A stretch of DNA of 64,000 bases from Chitinophagales bacterium (lineage in GTDB: Bacteria > Bacteroidota > Bacteroidia > Chitinophagales > UBA8649), in NCBI GenBank assembly GCA_020635995.1, contig JACJYS010000001.1, forward strand, positions 1 through 64,000, written 5' to 3'. Both the position numbers and the translations under genes were made by a program. Below, in pieces: positions 34,681 to 42,377 of the stretch (positions are counted from its first letter, which is position 1; every line of letters begins with the position of its first letter). A model generated the notes under the pieces. That model saw only the letters and a list, made by a program, of their open reading frames with translations. It did no database searches and had not been told where the DNA came from.

Positions 34681-36445
34681 TCCATTTTTCAAACCATTTT
34701 TCCATTACTAAAATTTTCCAAATACGCCAATCATAATCTTCTTTTAGCAAAGCATCAATATACTCTTGTCGTATTATTTTATTTTCCACTAATATACTGT
34801 TTTTTAATTGGTTTTTATACCAATTCTTATTCATATAATAACTGTCGGGGCCTACAAAACCTTGCTTTTTTCTTTCTAAAATAATTTCCGGCAAATCATT
34901 TTTTATATTTTCAAACAAAACATATTTTGTTTTATCTTGTTTAAAATAAGTTTGTTCCTCAGTATTAAAAATTTCTTCAAACATCTCATGGTCTAAAAAT
35001 GGCACACGAACTTCTAAACTGTTTGCCATGCTGGCTCTGTCTATTTTTACCAAAACTAATTCCCCCATAAAGCATTTAATATCTAAATATTGAATGGATT
35101 TTAATGGTGTTAATTCAGTTTTAAAATGTTTCCTATAAAACCAATGTACATCTTTAGGAATATATTTATGTAAGCGAGGATGCAACATTTTCTTTAATTC
35201 TTCCGCATCAAACCAACCCATTGCCATAGCGTGGGCATAAAATGCTACGGTATCATCTTTTTGAAAAAGGGATTTTATTTTATTGAGCCAGTTTTTAGGA
35301 TAATTTTTTGCATAAAAATCTTTTTGCCAAGTATAGCCGCCAAATAATTCATCTGCTCCTTCGCCACTCATTACAGCTTTTACATTTTCTCTTGCCAACC
35401 GGCTAACCATATATGTGGGTATTATAGAAATATCGGCTATGGGTTCGTCATAAACTTGAGGCATTAATTCTATTAATTCTAAACTGTTTTCATTTGCCAC
35501 TACACTTTTATTTGGCACACATAAATGTTCTGCCACTATTTTAGCAAAATTGTCTTCGCTTTTTTGCCAATTTTCAAAACCTATAGAAAATGTCTGCGGT
35601 TTTTCTCCTTGTTTTACTAAATATGAAACTATGGCACTGCTATCGTAACCGCCACTTAAAAATGAACCAATGGGCACATCTGCTCTATTGTGTTGAGCAA
35701 TTGAAGAAGATAGTCTTTTGTTTATATTCTCAATTAAATATTGCTCATCTTTATTTTTATCTGAACTGTTTAATTTCCAATATTCTACCGTTTGAATAGA
35801 TAAACTATTGGTATCTATTTCTAAATAATGAGCCGGGGGCACTTTATAAATGTTTTGCCATATAGTTTTGGGGCTTGGAATGTACCGATACACAAAATAA
35901 TCGCAAAAAGCACTAAAATTTATCTCTTTTTCAGGAATTTCAGAAGCAAAAATTGCTTTAAGCTCAGAGGCAAAAATTAAGTTTGTTTCATTTTTAAAAT
36001 AATACAGCGGTTTAATGCCAAATCTATCTCTCGCTAAAAATAGTTTGTTTTTATTTTCGTCAAATATGGAAAAAGCAAACATGCCTTTAAGTTTATTTAC
36101 ACAGCCTATTCCCCATTTTTCGTAGGCGGCTATTATTACTTCAGTATCCGTTGTTGTGTTAAAATTGTAGCTTTCTTTTAGCTCAACTTTTAACTCTAAA
36201 AAATTATATATTTCGCCATTAAAAGTTAGCCAAATACTTTTGTCATTGTTACATAAAGGTTGTTTGCCTTTTTCACTTAAATCTAAAAAAGATAATCTTC
36301 TGTGTCCTAAAGCTAAATGTTCTGTTTTATTTATGTATGTGCCTGCATCATCTGGTCCACGATGATATAATTTATCTCGCATTTGATTAAATACAACTTG
36401 CTTAATTGTATCATTCAAATTTATCTGTCCTATAATGCCACACAT
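34667..36445 (-). CDS. asnB: Asparagine synthase (glutamine-hydrolysing), AsnB-type
   Basis: 592 residues. It starts MCGIIGQINL, so the glutaminase nucleophile Cys2 is present after Met removal. YHRGPDDAG, GHRRLSFLDLS and FNGEIYNF complete the glutaminase domain. The synthetase domain has the PP-loop SFLSGGYDSSAIVSYL (SGGYDSS at 264-270) and GEGADELFGGY. O-antigen loci often carry such enzymes (WbpS-like) that amidate a uronic acid carboxylate, so it may act on a sugar; the UDP-galacturonate route at 27.7 kb fits that view. It precedes the partner gene of unit 3. Confidence 0.88.
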   Translation of the reverse strand: MCGIIGQINLNDTIKQVVFNQMRDKLYHRGPDDAGTYINKTEHLALGHRRLSFLDLSEKGKQPLCNNDKSIWLTFNGEIYNFLELKVELKESYNFNTTTDTEVIIAAYEKWGIGCVNKLKGMFAFSIFDENKNKLFLARDRFGIKPLYYFKNETNLIFASELKAIFASEIPEKEINFSAFCDYFVYRYIPSPKTIWQNIYKVPPAHYLEIDTNSLSIQTVEYWKLNSSDKNKDEQYLIENINKRLSSSIAQHNRADVPIGSFLSGGYDSSAIVSYLVKQGEKPQTFSIGFENWQKSEDNFAKIVAEHLCVPNKSVVANENSLELIELMPQVYDEPIADISIIPTYMVSRLARENVKAVMSGEGADELFGGYTWQKDFYAKNYPKNWLNKIKSLFQKDDTVAFYAHAMAMGWFDAEELKKMLHPRLHKYIPKDVHWFYRKHFKTELTPLKSIQYLDIKCFMGELVLVKIDRASMANSLEVRVPFLDHEMFEEIFNTEEQTYFKQDKTKYVLFENIKNDLPEIILERKKQGFVGPDSYYMNKNWYKNQLKNSILVENKIIRQEYIDALLKEDYDWRIWKILVMEKWFEKWNEKV

Positions 36446-37351
36446 TTATTTGTCAGTGTTTGTTTTTTTAAATAGGTAATATACTTTTTTAACTTCACTT
36501 ATTACATAGTCTTTTTTTATTTTTAAAGATATTTTGGCGTTTGTATTTTTCATCAGTTTATTGATTAAAATATAGTATTCTGAGGCTATGCTTTGATATA
36601 TCTCAAAAGGAATATTTTTATAGTAATCATCATTTATTAATCGCTTTAAAAAACTAATGTGTGATAAATGAAAATTAATCGTGTTGTTTTTAGAAATTCC
36701 TTGCAAATGATTTCTGTAAACACTCCAAGTTTCTTTTATGTATTTAAACTTTGCATATTTTATAGCTAAACAAGAAATTTTCCAAGCAATAGAAAAACCG
36801 TCATCAATAAATTTAAAACTGCTATCTTTTAAAAAATCAGATTTTAAAAACAAGGAGCTTGTAGGTAAAATTAGTCTATTGGTTAAATCCCACGGATATA
36901 CATCTGCCGGATAAGTATATATTTCGGCATAACTACTAAAAGAATTAAATAGTATTTTTTCGGCATCGCTTTGCTGTACAATATTTGCGTTATGAAAACA
37001 GCCGGTGTACTCTTTGTTGCTTTCTAAAAAATCATATTGAGCTTGAAGTTTGCCACTAAAAGTCCAATAATCATCTCCGTCTAATAAGGCAATATATCTG
37101 CTTTTTATGCTTGAAATAGTGGCAATAGCATTAGCTAAAACACCTTTATTTTTTTCACTTTTGAGTAATATAATTTTATCAATATTTTGCTTTTGATAGC
37201 CTGTAATTGTTTCAACAGTTTTATCTGTAGAGCCATCATCGGCAATAATAATATTAAAGTTAAAGTTGGTTTTTTGCCCAAGCACACTTTCTAATGCTTG
37301 GGCAATGTATTTTTCATGATTGTAGCATAAAATAATTACACTTACATCCAT
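36446..37351 (-). CDS. Family 2 glycosyltransferase (cassette B)
   Basis: 301 residues. VSVIILCYNHEKYIAQAL, IIADDGSTDKTVE and the DxD block ALLDGDDYW are the GT2 signature. It is the counterpart of the cassette A gene at 18531: the motif order and the sequence after the DxD (KLQAQYDFLE against KLQSQYDFLE) match. It is contiguous with the TauD-like gene and with the asparagine synthase gene. It probably adds the sugar that the cassette modifies or terminates; that is inference. Confidence 0.88.
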   Translation of the reverse strand: MDVSVIILCYNHEKYIAQALESVLGQKTNFNFNIIIADDGSTDKTVETITGYQKQNIDKIILLKSEKNKGVLANAIATISSIKSRYIALLDGDDYWTFSGKLQAQYDFLESNKEYTGCFHNANIVQQSDAEKILFNSFSSYAEIYTYPADVYPWDLTNRLILPTSSLFLKSDFLKDSSFKFIDDGFSIAWKISCLAIKYAKFKYIKETWSVYRNHLQGISKNNTINFHLSHISFLKRLINDDYYKNIPFEIYQSIASEYYILINKLMKNTNAKISLKIKKDYVISEVKKVYYLFKKTNTDK

Positions 37352-38116
37352 TTATACTAACATGTTTTGAATTTCCTTAGGAATTTCTTTAGCAATAGCT
37401 CCTTTATTTAACTGTCTATTTCCAATAAAAGAATTTCTGCCGTGCAAAATTCTTCTATCTTGAAAAAATACTGCTTCGCCCTTTTGAAGTTTTAAGGGTA
37501 AAAGCTCTCCACTTCTTTCAATATTCGTGTCTAAAAAATCTTTAAACTCTAATACTAAATCTCGGTGGTTTTTATCTTCCAATGCTCTAAAATAATTCCA
37601 ATTTATTTTCCAGCCTAAACTGTCCTTTTGTAAAATGTAATCTGAATTTTGAGCAATAGTATTTTCATATCTTCCAAAATGAATTTTGGTTTTTAATAGT
37701 TTATCAAACAAATCGGGGTTTATTTCATTTAGTATTTGAACTAATAAATCTACATCAAAAAATGTAGTGGCACCGCCAAATTCTGCTTGCTCAACGCAAT
37801 AAAAAAACGCACAATAAATTTCAAACGAGAAATAACCATAATCAGTATGCAAGGGCTGTGCATGATTGCTATGTTTGTAAGAACTTTCTTCATGTCCCTT
37901 TATGTATTCAATTTTGGTCCAGTGGTTCGGTCGTATTTCTCCCGTAACAGGGTCTTCTTCATAAATAATTGGAAAACCTGCTGTTTGAGCCAAACCCTTA
38001 TAAAAGGATTCTAAATCCGATTCCGGCAGATTAGGTTTTTTGACATGAAGCACTTTTGTGTTTTTAAATACTTCTGCAAAGTTGTCTGTGTTGTTAATAG
38101 AGTTAAAGAATTTCAT
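37352..38116 (-). CDS. TauD/TfdA-like Fe(II)/2-oxoglutarate dioxygenase (cassette B)
   Basis: 254 residues. His90/Asp92 in QPLHTDYGYFSFE and His225 in RRILHGRNSF form the iron triad at the same positions as in the cassette A paralogue. Long stretches are identical between the two, for example YKHSNHAQPLHTDYGYFSFE and GWKINWNY. This strong conservation suggests the same substrate in both cassettes. It lies one base from the NeuD-like gene; the 98-residue membrane gene present in cassette A is absent here. Confidence 0.88.
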   Translation of the reverse strand: MKFFNSINNTDNFAEVFKNTKVLHVKKPNLPESDLESFYKGLAQTAGFPIIYEEDPVTGEIRPNHWTKIEYIKGHEESSYKHSNHAQPLHTDYGYFSFEIYCAFFYCVEQAEFGGATTFFDVDLLVQILNEINPDLFDKLLKTKIHFGRYENTIAQNSDYILQKDSLGWKINWNYFRALEDKNHRDLVLEFKDFLDTNIERSGELLPLKLQKGEAVFFQDRRILHGRNSFIGNRQLNKGAIAKEIPKEIQNMLV

Positions 38117-38117
38117 A

Positions 38118-38717
38118 TTATGATATTTTAGCGTTACTTGAGATGTTTTCTGTTATTATTTTGCCCATACCTATTCGTACTTTTTCGCCAATTTTTACGC
38201 CCGGTGCTATTATCGTATTACAACCAATATAGGAAAATTCGCCTATTTCTACATTGCCTAATATCCTAACTCCCGGTCCAAAGGAACAATATCTACCTAT
38301 TTTGACATCATGACCGATAATAGTACCACAATTAAAAAAAGTACCTTCTCCTACTTCTACATTGCTGCTTACTACTATATCTGGCTGAATAATAGTTCCT
38401 GCACCTATTTTTGTAAACTCACTTACGTGTTCTTTTAGCGACATTACGGTTACTAAATTTCCGCCTATATTTCGTATTTTTTCATTCATTCTGTAGCGTT
38501 GTACAGGATTGGCAATAGCAGAAACAAAATCAGTTCCTTTAGTTTTAAATATTTCTTTTAATTCTTCTAAAGAATGTATTATTTTATATCTATCAACAAA
38601 ATAGTCTTCAATACAATCAGACCGGTCATTAAAAAAATAAAATTCTTTATGCCGATAATCTCTTGCCAAACTACCTACCATATCTTTTGCCATACCGCCT
38701 GTACCTACAATAACCAT
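38118..38717 (-). CDS. NeuD-like sugar O/N-acyltransferase (cassette B)
   Basis: 199 residues, the same length as the cassette A copy. It starts MVIVGTGGMAKDMVGSLARD, and the hexapeptide-repeat half has CGTIIGHDVKIGRYCSFG with the histidine expected for acetyl transfer. The two copies are close along the whole length, including a shared DRSD and FVSAIANP stretch. Start and upstream stop overlap as TAATG. The acyl donor and acceptor are unknown. Confidence 0.88.
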   Translation of the reverse strand: MVIVGTGGMAKDMVGSLARDYRHKEFYFFNDRSDCIEDYFVDRYKIIHSLEELKEIFKTKGTDFVSAIANPVQRYRMNEKIRNIGGNLVTVMSLKEHVSEFTKIGAGTIIQPDIVVSSNVEVGEGTFFNCGTIIGHDVKIGRYCSFGPGVRILGNVEIGEFSYIGCNTIIAPGVKIGEKVRIGMGKIITENISSNAKIS

Positions 38718-39373
38718 TATAATTTATTTAACACATTACGAATATAAGGAGAATTTTGTATAGATTTTAGATGCATTTTATTAAACATACTGTAAGGAAA
38801 GCGGAGTGGCTTTAAAAAATCTATAATTAATACCGTTCTATTGGTTTCTCCATTATTCCAAGCACTATGTGTAAATGTATCGTCAAACACCATTATTTCT
38901 CCTTCTTTTATTTGAAATACTTTATCTTCTACTTTTAATCCACAAAGGTCGGGGTTGTGTATATCTATTCCTATTTGTATGCGAAGAACGCCAAAATTGT
39001 TTCCCGTATGTGGCGGAATTTCTTTTCCGCTTTCCATTGTAGAAAACATTACTAAAGATATGGCTTTTCTATTTTTTTCTATTAATTGAGTTATTAATGG
39101 AAAATCAGCTTTTATTTTGTCATTATAATATCCATATCCGTATATAAATAAAGCTTTCCATTTTTTATCTTCGTTTAACTCTTTTTGTTCCTCCGAAATT
39201 TCGTCTATCGGTTTAATATAGTTCGGATTGTTTTTGAGAAAAGTTTGTCTTTCTTTTTTAATTTCATCATAGTTGTTTAAAAAGTCAGCTACCCAATATG
39301 GTAATTTATGCCCATAAGGTTTTCTTTCTTTTTTAATTTTATTCATCAGTGTGTTAAATGCAAAATTTAGCAT
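38717..39373 (-). CDS. Aspartyl/asparaginyl beta-hydroxylase-like dioxygenase (cassette B)
   Basis: 218 residues. His122 in PPHTGNNFGVLRIQIG, His169 in DDTFTHSAWNNG and Arg179 (NRTVLIID) are the iron and 2-oxoglutarate ligands. It pairs with the gene at 21140, with LVMFSTxExGKEI, ALFxYGYxYYN and IKPIDE blocks in common. The start ATG overlaps the stop of the PhyH-like gene by seven bases. A role on a free or attached amino-acid-like group is possible from the family but not shown. Confidence 0.86.
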   Translation of the reverse strand: MLNFAFNTLMNKIKKERKPYGHKLPYWVADFLNNYDEIKKERQTFLKNNPNYIKPIDEISEEQKELNEDKKWKALFIYGYGYYNDKIKADFPLITQLIEKNRKAISLVMFSTMESGKEIPPHTGNNFGVLRIQIGIDIHNPDLCGLKVEDKVFQIKEGEIMVFDDTFTHSAWNNGETNRTVLIIDFLKPLRFPYSMFNKMHLKSIQNSPYIRNVLNKL

Positions 39374-40233
39374 TGTTCAATTTTTTGGGCGTGAGCAATA
39401 AATTTTGGAAAATCAGCACTTAAATTAGTAACCATTTCTTCTTTAGTTATGTCGTCAATAAGTTCATAAGGTGTTTTGCCACTATAAAAGTCCTCCTTAG
39501 GGTTTTCTTTTAAAAAGTGACTACTGTCAACTTTAAATCCAATAATTTTATCTTTAAACAAATTTTCATCCCTATGGTAGTTATACATTTGAGCATTTTT
39601 TGATGTTACTAATGCTTCTACTGCTATTCTTGGGTATGGGAGATAGTTGTTGCTTGAACCGTGTAAAAGACTTCTGTCAAACAGTAAAATTTCCCCTGCT
39701 TTTGCCGTAATTGGTTTTAAATAGGGTTTTAGTTTCTTTAAAAAACTGCCTTCTACAGGGTTAAACCCAAACTGCCTATGGTAGTTGGTATTTATATGGC
39801 TTCCGGGAAAAACCCATAAGCAACCGTTTAATTTGGTTGAATCTACCAATGGAATCCAAGCATTTAATGCAAAATGTTTAGCATCATCTACCACAGAGGA
39901 ATCTTGATGCCAAATATCACTTTTAAAGCCAAAGGGTTTTATGATGTGGGAAACGGGGTAAATCTCTACTTTGTCTATATTAAGATATTTCTCTAATGTG
40001 GGCAAAAAGTAATCTCTTACCATGTTATTACTTTTATCTTTTAAAACTTTATTAGCATTTATTAGGTTGTAGAGCTCTCCTTTAGGATACGTTTTTTGTG
40101 TTTCTTTTATTAATTCAATAGACTTTTCTTTAAGTTCTGCTAATATTACTTCGTCTAATTTCCCCACAGTGGCATAGCCTAAGTATTTAAGCGATTTATT
40201 TGCCTTTTCATTATTTTTAATAATTTCAGTCAT
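39367..40233 (-). CDS. Phytanoyl-CoA hydroxylase (PhyH)-like Fe(II)/2OG dioxygenase (cassette B)
   Basis: 288 residues from the ATG at 40233 (MTEIIKNNEK). This start is preferred over one at 40287 because it puts the conserved KYLGY the same distance from Met as in the cassette A copy and overlaps the upstream stop by eight bases instead of 62. The triad is His109 and Asp111 in IWHQDSSVVD and His191 in RSLLHGSS, with Arg202 for 2-oxoglutarate. GCLWVFPGSHINTNY is identical to the paralogue. Confidence 0.87.
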   Translation of the reverse strand: MTEIIKNNEKANKSLKYLGYATVGKLDEVILAELKEKSIELIKETQKTYPKGELYNLINANKVLKDKSNNMVRDYFLPTLEKYLNIDKVEIYPVSHIIKPFGFKSDIWHQDSSVVDDAKHFALNAWIPLVDSTKLNGCLWVFPGSHINTNYHRQFGFNPVEGSFLKKLKPYLKPITAKAGEILLFDRSLLHGSSNNYLPYPRIAVEALVTSKNAQMYNYHRDENLFKDKIIGFKVDSSHFLKENPKEDFYSGKTPYELIDDITKEEMVTNLSADFPKFIAHAQKIEQC

Positions 40234-41179
40234 GGTTAAAAAGTATTGATTTATTAACTTTAAAATATTGATAAACTGTAAAAACAAAACAACATAATGC
40301 TATAAAATTAAATAATATATCTCTAATTTCATAAAAGAACAACGGTAATGTTTTTGTAAAAAATTGAGCAGAGTAAAATATTGATATTAAAACAGTTATT
40401 GAACAAAAAATAATTGTTGATACCCAGTTAATTTTAGCACTTTCCGCTTCTTTAAAATTAAAAAATTGCAATGCAATTATAATAGAATAGATAATCATAT
40501 AAGGGAAAAACACAGGAATATTAAGAATAAAAAGTATGCTTAAATGAAAAATACAGGCCAAAGAGCAAAGGATAATAAAATATTTTTTTGTAATAAAATT
40601 AACAATAAACAAAGATTGGAAAATGAGTGTTATATAGTCTGCAAACTTCCAAAATGCTATGCTTTTAAGTTGTAAAAAGGTATTTGAAAAAAATTGTTGA
40701 AAGTGATATCCTAAATTAAATTGTACTAGATAGCTATAAACAACAAGTTCTTTGGGGTTTGCCCAACCAGAAGAAAGTTTGTTTAGCATAGCGGATAAAT
40801 ACCCAATAGAAATTAACAAAACATATATATATACTAATTCTGTTCTTTTTTCTTTATACTGCAAAAAAAGAAAAATTAATAGAGGGGTTAAGTTTATTAT
40901 TATTATTGAAGCTCTAAATCTTACATGGTTTTGAAATACAAAGTCTAAAACAAACAGAAGTATAAAAGTAAGTAAATGACCATATTTTTTTAACGGATTT
41001 AATATATTAAAAGATACCAGACCCATTAATACTATTTCTGCCAATTTAGCAAACCCGACAAAGAGAGGATTAATGTCAATTCCTTTTACATTATGGAAAA
41101 ATTCATATTCAAATGTGTAATTTCTATATCCACCTAAAACAAAATAACCAACATAAAAAATAATTATTATATATTTCAT
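40226..41179 (-). CDS. HTTM-like multi-pass membrane protein (cassette B)
   Basis: 317 residues with about eight helices. It begins MKYIIIIFYVGYFVLGGYRN and continues YTFEYEFFHN, as in cassette A. The HTTM-motif helix is IGYLSAMLNKLSSGW with Lys134 and Trp139; FHLSILFILNIPVFFP holds the later histidine. Its start overlaps the small partner's stop by four bases (ATGA), so the pair is probably translated together. The link to the HTTM superfamily is by motif order, not by a search. Confidence 0.6.
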   Translation of the reverse strand: MKYIIIIFYVGYFVLGGYRNYTFEYEFFHNVKGIDINPLFVGFAKLAEIVLMGLVSFNILNPLKKYGHLLTFILLFVLDFVFQNHVRFRASIIIINLTPLLIFLFLQYKEKRTELVYIYVLLISIGYLSAMLNKLSSGWANPKELVVYSYLVQFNLGYHFQQFFSNTFLQLKSIAFWKFADYITLIFQSLFIVNFITKKYFIILCSLACIFHLSILFILNIPVFFPYMIIYSIIIALQFFNFKEAESAKINWVSTIIFCSITVLISIFYSAQFFTKTLPLFFYEIRDILFNFIALCCFVFTVYQYFKVNKSILFNHD

Positions 41180-41565
41180 GGCAGTCTTATATCTTTATAT
41201 TGTTGAGTTACTTCTAACTTAATAGTATCTGTAGTGTTGTATTTTTCTCTGTAAAGTACGTTTAAAAAATTTACGCAATCTTTTGAGTATTTTTCTTTGC
41301 CTGCAAACTCGTTAAAAAAAAGATAAAATCTTTTATCGTAAGGGTTAACCAACTCCATAAAATCATAAGGTTTATTGTTTATTGTGTATTTTATTTGATT
41401 GTACGGAATTTGCTCATTTCCATACGAATGATTGGGAAAATGGGGAAAGAGAAGAGAAGGAAAAAAGCTGCCTAATGTTAAATTAGAAACAATGTTAACT
41501 ACAAAAAAACAAAATAGCACTACTTTTATTTTAATAAAAGGAATATGTTTTATTTTTTGCCACAT
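41176..41565 (-). CDS. Small membrane-anchored partner of the HTTM-like protein (cassette B)
   Basis: 129 residues. One helix (about 14-30), then SFFPSLLFPHFPNHSYG and an outer domain with NPYDKRFYLFFNEF. It is the cassette B version of 23555-23926: FPHF and DKRFYLF are common to both, the rest has drifted. No known family. It overlaps the sulfotransferase-like gene by 16 bases. Confidence 0.65.
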   Translation of the reverse strand: MWQKIKHIPFIKIKVVLFCFFVVNIVSNLTLGSFFPSLLFPHFPNHSYGNEQIPYNQIKYTINNKPYDFMELVNPYDKRFYLFFNEFAGKEKYSKDCVNFLNVLYREKYNTTDTIKLEVTQQYKDIRLP

Positions 41566-42377
41566 AATTTATTATAAAAAGTTATAGAAACCGCATCTTT
41601 CTTTTCAACATTTTTGAGTGAATCTTCAGAATAATAAGAAAACCAACCTTCATGTTCTCTATTTTTATTTACATTTTCACTTTTCGCATTAAAGATAAAT
41701 AGTAATTTTTTTTTATCATAATATTTAGCCAAGAATTTATAAAGATTTTTTCTTAAGTCAGAAAAACACACAAATTGTATCTTATCAGAAATATTTTTGA
41801 GTATTATTTGCTCTGTTTCTTTAACATCTTTAGTTACTGAAATATCTGCAAAAACGGATTTTGGATTTTCACAATATAAAAAAATCAGAAGAGCGGTATA
41901 TAAACCTACTTCTTTAGGTGTTTCTATTCCTATTATTTGAGGAACTATTTTTTTAAAGTAATAAATATCTAAAAATGTAAGAAACTCAGTGAAATTTATA
42001 TTAGGAAATTGAGGGAAAAGCTTTAAAATATTAGTGTCTGTTAACGTGTCATTTGTTATCCATTTTTTAGTTTCATAGTACGAAACATAAAATTCAAAGG
42101 GGTTTCTTATGGTAGTAAAAATCTGTTTTTCAATATGTTCTTTGGGAATTTGAGAGATGCCGTTATGATTATCTCTACTAAAAGGTATTCCATTAAAGGC
42201 ATCATTTATTTTATAGTCAATATAATATGGTTTTTTTGACAATAGTTTAGACAAATAACTTTTTTGATTATAAGCAGGAATAAGTTCCTCCTGATATAAT
42301 TTTTTTAAAAAAACCGTTATAAAAGTTCCTCCTGATTTTGGGAAGTGAATGTAAACAAGTTTATCTGTTATAATCAT
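41550..42377 (-). CDS. Sulfotransferase-like protein
   Basis: 275 residues from the ATG at 42377 (MIITDKLVYIHFPKSGG), which overlaps the Wzt stop by four bases; a longer frame to 42437 would overlap it by 64. FPKSGGTFITVFLKK near the start resembles the 5'-phosphosulfate loop of PAPS-dependent sulfotransferases, and IRNPFEFYVSYYETKKW resembles their 3'-phosphate motif. Such enzymes place sulfate on sugar hydroxyls. In cassette A the same slot is taken by the asparagine-synthase-like gene. No PAPS-making genes are seen in the window. Confidence 0.75.
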   Translation of the reverse strand: MIITDKLVYIHFPKSGGTFITVFLKKLYQEELIPAYNQKSYLSKLLSKKPYYIDYKINDAFNGIPFSRDNHNGISQIPKEHIEKQIFTTIRNPFEFYVSYYETKKWITNDTLTDTNILKLFPQFPNINFTEFLTFLDIYYFKKIVPQIIGIETPKEVGLYTALLIFLYCENPKSVFADISVTKDVKETEQIILKNISDKIQFVCFSDLRKNLYKFLAKYYDKKKLLFIFNAKSENVNKNREHEGWFSYYSEDSLKNVEKKDAVSITFYNKLCGKK

